From contig NZ_JAUFQG010000006.1 of NCBI RefSeq assembly GCF_030409605.1, positions 496,001 through 560,000 on the forward strand: a stretch of DNA of 64,000 nucleotides, in the 5' to 3' direction. The position numbers were made by a program, and so were the translations under genes. The stretch is from Simiduia curdlanivorans. Its GTDB lineage: Bacteria > Pseudomonadota > Gammaproteobacteria > Pseudomonadales > Cellvibrionaceae. Under the pieces are notes generated by a model. The model saw only the letters and a program-made list of their open reading frames with translations, was not told where the DNA came from and did not search any database. This document shows positions 1-8,131 of this stretch, in pieces (position 1 is the first letter of the stretch; each line of letters opens with the position of its first letter).

Positions 1-189
1 AATCAGGGTGATATCGACCGCAACTTGGGCCACGATATTTCCGCCGCGATTATCTATCGGCCGCTGAATAACCAGAATGTGGTGTTGCGTGCGTCGGTGG
101 CAAAACTGATCAGTGGCGATGGCTACAAAGCGTTATATAAAGACGAAAATCCGAATTACGTTTTAGTTAATCTGATACTGACTTACTGA
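1..189 (+). CDS. C-terminal end of a probable outer-membrane beta-barrel protein (partial)
   Basis: The window opens inside this gene; only the last 62 residues and the TGA stop at 187-189 are visible. The piece shows alternating polar and hydrophobic residues, a turn-like stretch (NQNVV), and a last strand ending in Tyr (LVNLILTY). A terminal aromatic residue after an alternating strand is the usual C-terminal signature of outer-membrane barrels recognised by the BAM complex. The next gene starts about 25 to 100 bases downstream and codes for a ten-heme cytochrome, so a barrel partner for electron transfer across the outer membrane is possible, but this is inference from position. The family cannot be named from this fragment. 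Confidence 0.6.
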   Translation, partial: NQGDIDRNLGHDISAAIIYRPLNNQNVVLRASVAKLISGDGYKALYKDENPNYVLVNLILTY

Positions 190-289
190 GTCACTGGACG
201 CGAGCGCTATCACGATGACAGGACTTCAAATCGCAATGCCATCAGCCCGCAAGACAGTGCTGATGGCACATAAAAATACAGGCAGCGCC

Positions 290-3200
290 ATGGCTATTCC
301 GTTGTTCCATAAATTTTGCCGATCCAATCGGCTCGCCTTTGTGTTGGCGCTGAGTGTTGGCTTATTGGCAGCCCCAGCGAGCTTCGCTAGCAGCAGTAAA
401 TACGGCGACGCGGTAGCGCGCGAATACCAGGTGGCGCCGCCTTCACCGCGCTCGCAAACGCAACAACAAGCGCTAGAAAAAAGTACCGGTTGCGTGTCGT
501 GCCACACGGCCAGCGATTCAAAAACCATGCACGTCAGCCAAGCCATCAGTTTAGGTTGCTCCGATTGCCACGGCGGCAATGCCAAAATCAGCTTAAGCCA
601 AGGCGCCCAGTTAATTCGCCCCCTAGCCGGCGAGCAGCTCGCACTCATGCAACAGGCGCACGTGTTACCGCGCTTCCCAGACGCCTGGCCGAGCAGCCGC
701 AACCCTGTGCAAACCTATGCGTTGCTAAACCAAGAGAGCCGCGAATTTGTACGCTTTATTAACCCATCGGATTACCGCGTGGCAGAGCAAGCCTGCGGCG
801 CATGCCACCAAGAAATTATTGAAGCCTCCAAGCGCAGCATGCACACGACAGGTGCCATGTTGTGGGGTGGCGCTAGTTACAACAACGGCATTCTGCCCTA
901 TAAAAATTATATTTTAGGCGAGTCTTACGACGACAATGGCCAGGCGCAAGTCATCCTAGGCCCGGTGATTCCCGAGCACCTACAGGAGGCCGCAAAAGCC
1001 GCGGGTATTATCGATAAACTTTACCCGCTGCCGGCCTGGGAAACGGTTAAACCCGGCGACAATTTTCGCGTGTTTGAAGATGGCGGCAGAAATTTACTCA
1101 ACCTATTTCCGGAAACGGGTATTCCCAACAGCCTCGGCTTAATTCAGCGCTTAGAAGAACCCGGCCGGCCCGACATTCGGCAATCCAATCGCGGCCCCGG
1201 CACCGGTCAACGCATTTCGGTACCGATACTAAACATCACCAAAACCCGGCTCAATGATCCACTCACTTGGTTTATGGGCACCAATGATCAACCGGGTGAT
1301 TACCGTCACTCGGGTTGCGCCTCTTGTCATGTGGTGTACGCCAACGATCGCGACGAGCGCCACTCTGGCCCCTATGCAAAATTTGGCCACAGCGGTCAAT
1401 CGACAACGACTGACCCCACCATCGATAAAACCGAATCGGGTCACCCGCTGACTCACACCTTCACCCGCGCCGTGCCGACCAGCCAATGTATGATTTGCCA
1501 CATGCACCAACCCAATATGTTTATGAATACTTTTTTGGGTTACACCATGTGGGATTACGAGTCCGACGCGGCAATGATGTGGCCGAAGGAACAGCAGTAC
1601 CCCAGCGCCGCGGAAATGCGCGAGGTGCTCGATCGCAACCCCGAAGGCGCGGCACCGCGCGGCAACTGGGCGAATTTGGATTTCTTAAAATCCGTATGGG
1701 AAAAGAACGATCAAATGCAAGACACCCAGTTCGCCGACTACCATGGCCATGGCTGGAATTTCCGCGCCGTGTTTAAACGCGACCGCAGCGGCAACTTACT
1801 CGATGACCAAGGCAGCATCGTCGCCAATGACGATCCGAAAAAATTCGATAAAGCGGTGCACATGTCATCCATTCACGTCGACGTGGGCATGCATTGCGTG
1901 GATTGCCACTTTGCCCAAGACAACCACGGCAACGGCTTTATCTATGGCGAAGTTGCCATGGCGGTTGAAGTCAGCTGCGTGGATTGCCACGGCACCGAGT
2001 CTGCCTACCCCAGTTTATTTACTTCCGGCCCGGCTGCACTGGAAGGCGGCACCAACATGAGCTTGATGCGCACCCCCGATGGCCGCAAGCGTTTCGAGTG
2101 GCAAGGCGATACATTATTCCAGCGCTCCATGCTCTACCCGGACAAAGAGTGGCAGATGAGCTTAGTGAAAGACTCGGTGAATGCGAACCACAACGGTTAC
2201 AACGAAAAAGCCGCGCGCGCCAAGTTAATGCGCAAAGACACGGAAAAACAACATTGGGGGCCAGCGAACGCGGGCGAAAGCCAAGACTTGGCCCATGGCT
2301 ACGACAATATGGAGTGCTACGCCTGCCATACCTCCTGGACTAACACCTGCGGCGGTTGTCACCTGCCCATTGAGGCCAACGCGAAAACGGAGCGGCATCA
2401 CTACGAAGGCGGCGAGTCGCGCAACTTCGCCACCTACAACCCGCAAGTAGCGGGGGATCAAATGTATTTACTCGGCAAGCGCTCGCCGGCCAAAGGCGGC
2501 AAGGTGGCACCGGTGCGCTCCTCATCGGCCTTGGTGTTATCGTCCACCAATGCCAACCGCGAAAAAATTTACATTCAACAACCACCCGTTGCAGCCAGCG
2601 GCTATAGCTCGCAAGCGTTTAATGCCCACTACCCGCACACGGCGCGAAAAACCGAAACCAAAACCTGCACCGATTGCCATCTCTCTGCCGATAATGACAA
2701 CAATGCCATCATGGCGCAGCTGTTAATGCAGGGCACCAATGCCGTCAGCTTTTTGGGTTACAACGCCTGGCTCGGTTCGGCCGGCGCCATTGACGCCGTC
2801 AAAGTCACCGAGTGGGACGAACCCCAAGCCGTAATAGGCAGCTACTTACAGCGCTACGCCTACCCGGATTACTTTGCCGCGCACCTAGATAACAAGCGGC
2901 AATTGCAAGATGCCAAACAGCACAGCGCCAACAACAGCCAGTGCCTACAGCTACGCGGCGAATATCTATTCAGCGCCGAGGCCGATGGCCTGAAGGTTTA
3001 CGATGCCGCCAACATTGCCAACAAGGGCTTTTCACAGGCCTTAGTGAGCGCACCGGTGAGCCCGCTCGGGCAAGATACGCGCATAAAAAGCCGCGCCGCC
3101 ACCTGTGTTGCCCTACCCAGCGTGCAACCCATCGCACCCGAGCGCAACCAAGGCGATTTGATGCGTATCGATAACCAAGAGCAACCCTTCCACCCGCTCT

Positions 3201-4072
3201 ACCACTACGCGCTCATTACCGATGCCGAGGAAGGGTTGATTTTAACCAATGTGGATACCTTGGCCGACGGTATACCCACCAATAACTTTTTGGCGCGCGC
3301 ACTGACCTGGAACGACGGCGGCATTCTAACTGGCGCGCGCCACTTAACGATTGCTGGCCACTTCGTCTACATCACCACACCTTCCTCGGTAGTGATACTA
3401 GACCTAGACCAACCCCTAAAGCCGAAACTGGCAGCGGTGCTACCGGTTCAAGATGCACGGGCAACCAGCCTGCAATTCAGGTACTTATTTGTCACCAGCG
3501 GCGCAGGCCTAAGCGTGGTTAACATCACCAACCCCTATCAACCCCAGCGGGTAGAGAAAGCATTCTTAGCGCTTAACGATGGCCAAAAAATGAGTATTTC
3601 GCGCGCCTACCTATATGTCGCTGCGGGTGAAGAGGGGCTTGTCATTGTCGATATTGAAAGACCCGAAGCGCCAAAGCTGCTGACCCGCTTTAACGCCGGC
3701 GGCAGCCTCAACGACAGCCGCGATGTGGTGGTCGCGGCCACCAATGCCTCGCTGTTTGCCTATGTGGCCGACGGCCGCAATGGCCTAAAAGTGATCCAGT
3801 TATTTTCACCGGCCAGCCAACCTAACTTCTACGGCTTTAACCCGGAGCCTAAACCCGAACTCATCGCCCACTACCCCACAGACACAGCGGCGCAGGCACT
3901 ATCGCGCCCACTCCCCAGAGACAGAGGCGTGGATGAAACCGGCGGTCAAATTGCCGTATTTGGCCGCAAGGGCGCCCGGCCCTTTACCGCCGAAGAGGCG
4001 AAGAAGTTGTATTTAAATGCCAATGGCAAGCCCTGGACGGTGACCGACAACGCGAAAGGAGGCCAGCAATGA
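290..4072 (+). CDS. Decaheme c-type cytochrome with C-terminal LVIVD-type repeats
   Basis: A secreted multiheme cytochrome of about 1260 residues. I chose the ATG at 290 because it gives a standard signal peptide (basic n-region, hydrophobic core, cut near AASFA-type site); the frame stays open to an ATG at 215, and neither start has a clear Shine-Dalgarno. Ten CXXCH motifs start near residues 68, 90, 169, 343, 400, 536, 563, 676, 687 and 793, each able to bind one covalent heme. From about residue 895 to 1190 there are no heme motifs; instead there are repeats with cores such as LVIVDIERPEAPKL and LSVVNITNPYQP, typical of LVIVD repeats thought to form a beta-propeller. It overlaps the next cytochrome gene by 4 bases (ATGA), so the two are translationally coupled. 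The electron donor and acceptor are unknown; an exported respiratory or extracellular electron-transfer role is inferred. Confidence 0.88.
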   Translation: MAIPLFHKFCRSNRLAFVLALSVGLLAAPASFASSSKYGDAVAREYQVAPPSPRSQTQQQALEKSTGCVSCHTASDSKTMHVSQAISLGCSDCHGGNAKISLSQGAQLIRPLAGEQLALMQQAHVLPRFPDAWPSSRNPVQTYALLNQESREFVRFINPSDYRVAEQACGACHQEIIEASKRSMHTTGAMLWGGASYNNGILPYKNYILGESYDDNGQAQVILGPVIPEHLQEAAKAAGIIDKLYPLPAWETVKPGDNFRVFEDGGRNLLNLFPETGIPNSLGLIQRLEEPGRPDIRQSNRGPGTGQRISVPILNITKTRLNDPLTWFMGTNDQPGDYRHSGCASCHVVYANDRDERHSGPYAKFGHSGQSTTTDPTIDKTESGHPLTHTFTRAVPTSQCMICHMHQPNMFMNTFLGYTMWDYESDAAMMWPKEQQYPSAAEMREVLDRNPEGAAPRGNWANLDFLKSVWEKNDQMQDTQFADYHGHGWNFRAVFKRDRSGNLLDDQGSIVANDDPKKFDKAVHMSSIHVDVGMHCVDCHFAQDNHGNGFIYGEVAMAVEVSCVDCHGTESAYPSLFTSGPAALEGGTNMSLMRTPDGRKRFEWQGDTLFQRSMLYPDKEWQMSLVKDSVNANHNGYNEKAARAKLMRKDTEKQHWGPANAGESQDLAHGYDNMECYACHTSWTNTCGGCHLPIEANAKTERHHYEGGESRNFATYNPQVAGDQMYLLGKRSPAKGGKVAPVRSSSALVLSSTNANREKIYIQQPPVAASGYSSQAFNAHYPHTARKTETKTCTDCHLSADNDNNAIMAQLLMQGTNAVSFLGYNAWLGSAGAIDAVKVTEWDEPQAVIGSYLQRYAYPDYFAAHLDNKRQLQDAKQHSANNSQCLQLRGEYLFSAEADGLKVYDAANIANKGFSQALVSAPVSPLGQDTRIKSRAATCVALPSVQPIAPERNQGDLMRIDNQEQPFHPLYHYALITDAEEGLILTNVDTLADGIPTNNFLARALTWNDGGILTGARHLTIAGHFVYITTPSSVVILDLDQPLKPKLAAVLPVQDARATSLQFRYLFVTSGAGLSVVNITNPYQPQRVEKAFLALNDGQKMSISRAYLYVAAGEEGLVIVDIERPEAPKLLTRFNAGGSLNDSRDVVVAATNASLFAYVADGRNGLKVIQLFSPASQPNFYGFNPEPKPELIAHYPTDTAAQALSRPLPRDRGVDETGGQIAVFGRKGARPFTAEEAKKLYLNANGKPWTVTDNAKGGQQ

Positions 4073-5364
4073 CACGCCAACTTAGGCTGCAAATCCATGC
4101 TGCCTCCTTTTTCGGCCTGCTTTTAAGTCTATCGAGCTACGGGCAAGCCGCGCCACTCACGCCCGACCAAGCGCCGGCAGTTCATAACGGGGTTGCCAGC
4201 TGCGCTACCTCGGCCTGCCACGGCAAGGTGGCCGCCGTTGAGGGCCGCAATGTGTGGCTCAACGAATACCATATTTGGTCGACCCAAGACCGGCACTCGC
4301 GCGCCTATCAAACCCTTCTCACCGATAGATCCAAAGCCATGGCCCAGCGCTTGGGCTTGGGCAGCGCCCACACCGCCAAGGCCTGCCTCGATTGCCACGC
4401 CGATAATGTCGCCGCAGCGCAGCGCGGCCAGAAGTTTCAGCTCAGTGACGGCGTCAGCTGCGAGGCCTGCCATGGCGGCTCGGAAAAGTGGTTAAAATCC
4501 CATACTGAACCGCAGGTGAGCCATGCGGACAATATCGCCAATGGCCTATACCCTACTGAAAACGCCTTGGATAGATCGGCACTTTGCCTGTCTTGCCACA
4601 AGGGCACGGGCAGTAAATTTGCCGACCATACTATGATGGCTGCCGGTCACCCGCGCCTTACCTTCGAGCTAGACACCTTTACCGCGAATCAGCCAGGGCA
4701 CTACAAAATTGATGCAGACTACCAAGCCCGGAAAGGTAAACCTGCGCCCGGCAGCCTTTGGATGCTTGGGCAAATGGAAAGTGGTAAGCGCAGCCTGGCG
4801 CTAATACAGCAACATGCCGGCACCCTAGCGGCAGAAAACTTGGCCATCTACGATTGCCATAGTTGCCACAGACCCATGAACCCGGCGCGCGGGCAAGCGC
4901 AGGATGACAGCAGGCAGTTGCCCGCGGGCAGCATTCGCCTCGAAGACAGTGCCCTCGATATGATCGCTGTGATCTTTAAGGTACTATGGCCAGAGCAATC
5001 TGGCGCCTGGCACAAGGCTGTGGCTGCACTGCATAAGGCCCAAGCCCAACAAGAATTAGCGCTCGCCTTAACCGATTTAGACAATCGCTTGGTCAGCCTC
5101 GAAGCCAAACTTCGCCAACAAGCAGCCACAGCAGCAGACCTAGCCAACATACGTCGCCAACTGATTAAACTCGGTGAACAAGGCGCTTACAAAGACTTTA
5201 CCAGCGCCGAACAAGTGTTTCTGGCGCTAGAAAGCCTGTCCTATGACCTAGGCGACAGACAAACCCTACTACCAGCCTTAGACGCACTTTATAATAGCGT
5301 TGCCGATGAATACCGATTCGATCACGGTGCCTTTGTTAAGGCACTGGGTAAAATAAACAATTAA
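4069..5364 (+). CDS. Secreted multiheme cytochrome of the c554 type, with a CX4CH motif
   Basis: A 431-residue secreted cytochrome with a signal peptide of about 27 residues. Heme-type motifs are CX4CH at residues 45-51 (CATSACH), then CXXCH at about 106, 131, 173 and 263. The spacing and the N-terminal CX4CH motif resemble proteins of the cytochrome c554/c-prime family. Residues from about 290 to 431 are helical and heme-free. An excellent ribosome site (AGGAGG, seven bases before the ATG) sits inside the end of the upstream decaheme gene, and start and stop overlap as ATGA, so the two proteins are probably made in fixed proportion. It may pass electrons to or from the decaheme protein. Substrate unknown; cytochrome identity is certain, the exact family likely. 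Confidence 0.85.
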   Translation: MTRQLRLQIHAASFFGLLLSLSSYGQAAPLTPDQAPAVHNGVASCATSACHGKVAAVEGRNVWLNEYHIWSTQDRHSRAYQTLLTDRSKAMAQRLGLGSAHTAKACLDCHADNVAAAQRGQKFQLSDGVSCEACHGGSEKWLKSHTEPQVSHADNIANGLYPTENALDRSALCLSCHKGTGSKFADHTMMAAGHPRLTFELDTFTANQPGHYKIDADYQARKGKPAPGSLWMLGQMESGKRSLALIQQHAGTLAAENLAIYDCHSCHRPMNPARGQAQDDSRQLPAGSIRLEDSALDMIAVIFKVLWPEQSGAWHKAVAALHKAQAQQELALALTDLDNRLVSLEAKLRQQAATAADLANIRRQLIKLGEQGAYKDFTSAEQVFLALESLSYDLGDRQTLLPALDALYNSVADEYRFDHGAFVKALGKINN

Positions 5365-5379
5365 ATAACTAATTAAATC

Positions 5380-5399
5380 GATAGATACAAAGATAGATA
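5380..5399. promoter_or_regulatory. Direct repeat GATAGATA, possible operator upstream of the FHA gene
   Basis: The octamer GATAGATA occurs at 5380-5387 and again at 5392-5399, a 12-base offset close to one helical turn, in the AT-rich gap before the FHA/kinase/caspase cluster. Evenly phased direct repeats are a common form of regulator site. No regulator is known, and chance in an AT-rich stretch is possible. Confidence 0.25.
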
Positions 5400-5499
5400 A
5401 TTAGCTCTATCAATAACTCAGAACGAGGCACAGCACAGACTACATCTTCGATGTCGCACCCAAAGGCGATAGGCTGGATGAAGACGCAGAGTGAACACT

Positions 5500-6438
5500 A
5501 TGAATACAACAACCTATAACTGCCAGTTGATTTCCGTAGCCGATAAACAAAGCTTTGCCGTCACCCAAGAAATGATAGTGGGCCGAGGCGATCAGTGCGA
5601 CCTCATCATTAAACTCGGCCAGACCTCGCGTAAGCACGCGCGTTTAAGCCCTGGTGCGGAGGGCTTGTGGGTGGAAGATCTGCAGTCCTCCAACGGTACC
5701 TTTGTCGATGGCAAAGCGGTTATTGGCAAAGTACTCGCCAAACACGGCAGCCTGCTAAAGTTCGATACGGTTTGCTACAACGTAGTATTCGAAAGCCAAC
5801 ATGACAATGACATCAGCGGCGATGACACCACCGTTGTGGGCGATAAAAGCGAAGATGAATCGGCTAAACGCGCCAGCACCCTGCCGCCCTCTTGGGCCAT
5901 GGAGCGCGAACAAGCAGTAGATGGCACGCAAATTTTAGGCGCCTCGGGCATTGCTGGCCTGCAGGCAAACCAGGCCACCAAGGTTGAAAAAGTTAGCATT
6001 GCAACGCTGGTCGGCCTGTCGGCACCTATTGAAGGCAAACGCTTCATCCTGAAACCTGACGTCGACGCCGACGCCGCAGAATGGAGTATTGGCCGTGGCG
6101 AAGCCTCTTTCGTTTGCATCGATCACCCCAGTGTGTCGAGCAATCACGCGCAACTGATTAGCGACGGCAACCGCTGGAAGCTGGTGGATTTAGTGTCCGC
6201 TAACGGCACCTTCGTAAATGGTAATAAAGGCTTAACTACCTTTCTAAAAAGTGGTGATAAAGTTTGTTTTGGTCAAGTAGAGTGCCAGATCCTGTTACCC
6301 ATCGAAGTACAAGCGCGCCAAAGCACCACGGTCAAACGCGAGGCAACAACGAAAAAAACGTCACCGTTAAAGCCTCTTCTTATCGGCGCTACCCTGCTAG
6401 CAGCCATAGCGGTAGTCTTAGCCTTGGCGTTTAAGTAA
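5500..6438 (+). CDS. Protein with two FHA domains and a C-terminal membrane anchor
   Basis: About 312 residues from the ATG at 5500; a GTG at 5491 in the same frame is less likely. FHA domain 1 lies near residues 8-85, with the GRG at 28-30 and NGT at 65-67. FHA domain 2 lies near 175-255, with GRG at 198-200 and NGT at 235-237. Both keep the Gly-Arg, Ser-x-x-His and Asn-Gly-Thr signatures that bind phospho-threonine. A hydrophobic segment at about 291-311 ends the protein, so it is a tail-anchored protein with the FHA domains in the cytoplasm. The linker holds a GDDTTVVG stretch (Thr110/111) that resembles the threonine motifs in the N-terminus of the kinase encoded next door. It most likely reads phosphorylation by that kinase; the downstream effect is unknown. 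Confidence 0.88.
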   Translation: MNTTTYNCQLISVADKQSFAVTQEMIVGRGDQCDLIIKLGQTSRKHARLSPGAEGLWVEDLQSSNGTFVDGKAVIGKVLAKHGSLLKFDTVCYNVVFESQHDNDISGDDTTVVGDKSEDESAKRASTLPPSWAMEREQAVDGTQILGASGIAGLQANQATKVEKVSIATLVGLSAPIEGKRFILKPDVDADAAEWSIGRGEASFVCIDHPSVSSNHAQLISDGNRWKLVDLVSANGTFVNGNKGLTTFLKSGDKVCFGQVECQILLPIEVQARQSTTVKREATTKKTSPLKPLLIGATLLAAIAVVLALAFK

Positions 6439-6578
6439 CCGGAAAAAATGGATTGAGTGAAAGCTCAGCAGCCAAACCCGCGCCTCTTGCGCCAAGCCAG
6501 CAGTTGCGGTGATACATTCAACAATTACGACCAACAGCGCCCAGTCTTAGTCGTTAAACATGGAAAAGAGCAGAACTA

Positions 6579-8099
6579 ATGCCAAAAGTTGAGCCAATTA
6601 ACACGCCCGCTGAACCGGATGACGACAAAACCGTCATTTCCCGTCGCCAGCAAGATGAGGCAACCGTGATTGTCGCTCAAAGCAATGACTCGCCCGAGCC
6701 AAAAACACAGGAACAAGAAACTGACGATAGAACGGTGGCAAGAAGCGCAACACCCGCCACGACTACCAGCACTGGAGAAACTACCTCTCCGACCCAGAGC
6801 GGCAACCGAACCCAAACGCTAAACCCGCTGACCAATACCCTGCACGTGCCCTACGCCGTCGGTGGCGACGTTATTAAAGAACGTTTCATCATTGAAAAAA
6901 CACTCGGCCAAGGCGGCATGGGCATCGTCTGTAAAGCGGTGGATTTACGCAAAGTAGAAGCCGACGACCAGCAACCTTATGTGGCCATTAAGTTGTTGTC
7001 GCACGAGTTTTCCCAGCACGCCGACGCCTTTAAATCGCTGCAGCGCGAAACCAAAAAAACCCAGTCGCTGGCGCACCCGAATATCATCACGGTTTATGAT
7101 TTTGACCGCGACAACGACACCATCTTCATGACCATGGAGGTGTTAGAAGGCCACCCACTCGACGACATTTTGAAAGGTAAGACCGATGTTGTGTTGGATA
7201 AGAAAGCATCCATTAAAGCGGTCAGGGAAATAGCACTGGCGCTCGAATACGCGCACTCAAAAGGTATTGTTCACTCGGATTTAAAACCCGGCAATATTTT
7301 CTATACCAACTCTGGCCAAGTAAAAGTCCTAGATTTCGGTATCGCCCGGGCTTTTAACGATGAGCGCAGTAAAGACAGCTTCGATGCCGGCGACCTCAAC
7401 GCCATCACACCAAAATACGCTAGCCTCGAAATGTTTGAGCGCCAAGCCCCCGACCCACGGGATGACATCTATGCGCTTGGCTTAATTGCCGCCGAGTTAC
7501 TCACCGGCAAACACCCCTACCAGGGCCGATATGCACCCGAAGTAAAAGAAGAAAAAATCAAACCGAGCTATTTAAAACCACCTGGATTTCTGTATGGCCG
7601 CTTACTTAGCAACGCCATAGCATTGCACAAAGAAAGCAGGACTCAAAGCGTAAGCCAATTTTTATCGCAGCTAAACTGGGCCGAAAAAGGAGCGCAGCGA
7701 CTTTCGATTGCGGGGCTTGTGGTCGCGGCCTTACTGATCGCCAATGCCGTGATTATCGACTCCGTTAGCGATGAAGTCCCCTTATCAGATCTGCCCGAAG
7801 CTCAACAGATGATCGTGACATCCAATTTAGCCAATGCAAAGCAGGCTCTCGCCTTTAAAGATTACAATGGTGCGATCATCTATTTAGAAAAAGTATATGC
7901 CGTACATCCCAGCAATGACGACGTGGAAGATTATACCGCTGGTATTTTAAATGCACTTGAAAGCACATCAAAGAATATGGCCGCCGGTGAAGAGCGAGAC
8001 TATCTAATCAGCCAGCTCGAGCAAATTGGCCAATACGAATTTATTCAAAGAAACGATCACTACAAACCCTTGCTGGAAAAGCTCACTAAAAAACTGTAG
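6579..8099 (+). CDS. Membrane Ser/Thr protein kinase (Hanks type) with an extracytoplasmic helical domain
   Basis: 506 residues. The kinase domain spans about 103-370: Gly-rich loop GQGGMG at 110-115, ATP-binding Lys138 in VAIK, catalytic loop HSDLKPGN with Asp234, and DFG at 252-254. The loop reads HSD instead of HRD, so this is a non-RD kinase, but the catalytic residues are present. A hydrophobic helix at 375-395 is followed by about 110 residues with a TPR-like helical pattern, predicted to lie in the periplasm. The N-terminal 95 residues are disordered and hold three repeated motifs, DDKTVI, DEATVI and DDRTVA (Thr18, Thr29, Thr52), likely autophosphorylation sites for FHA binding. The gene lies 140 bases after the FHA gene and 32 bases before the caspase gene, so they are probably co-transcribed. 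Confidence 0.9.
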   Translation: MPKVEPINTPAEPDDDKTVISRRQQDEATVIVAQSNDSPEPKTQEQETDDRTVARSATPATTTSTGETTSPTQSGNRTQTLNPLTNTLHVPYAVGGDVIKERFIIEKTLGQGGMGIVCKAVDLRKVEADDQQPYVAIKLLSHEFSQHADAFKSLQRETKKTQSLAHPNIITVYDFDRDNDTIFMTMEVLEGHPLDDILKGKTDVVLDKKASIKAVREIALALEYAHSKGIVHSDLKPGNIFYTNSGQVKVLDFGIARAFNDERSKDSFDAGDLNAITPKYASLEMFERQAPDPRDDIYALGLIAAELLTGKHPYQGRYAPEVKEEKIKPSYLKPPGFLYGRLLSNAIALHKESRTQSVSQFLSQLNWAEKGAQRLSIAGLVVAALLIANAVIIDSVSDEVPLSDLPEAQQMIVTSNLANAKQALAFKDYNGAIIYLEKVYAVHPSNDDVEDYTAGILNALESTSKNMAAGEERDYLISQLEQIGQYEFIQRNDHYKPLLEKLTKKL

Positions 8100-8131
8100 C
8101 GATCAAACGGAAAAATGATATGGAGATTAAC

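Noticed and set aside
226..702. A 158-residue frame opposite the decaheme cytochrome gene, and similar long frames opposite other large genes
   Set aside because: They lie antisense to genes with clear motifs, have no ribosome site and no domain; they are shadows of codon bias.
8120..8131. The ATG at 8120 as start of the caspase lipoprotein
   Set aside because: The GTG at 8132 has the better spaced GGAG and gives a normal MKK-type lipoprotein signal; the ATG remains possible.
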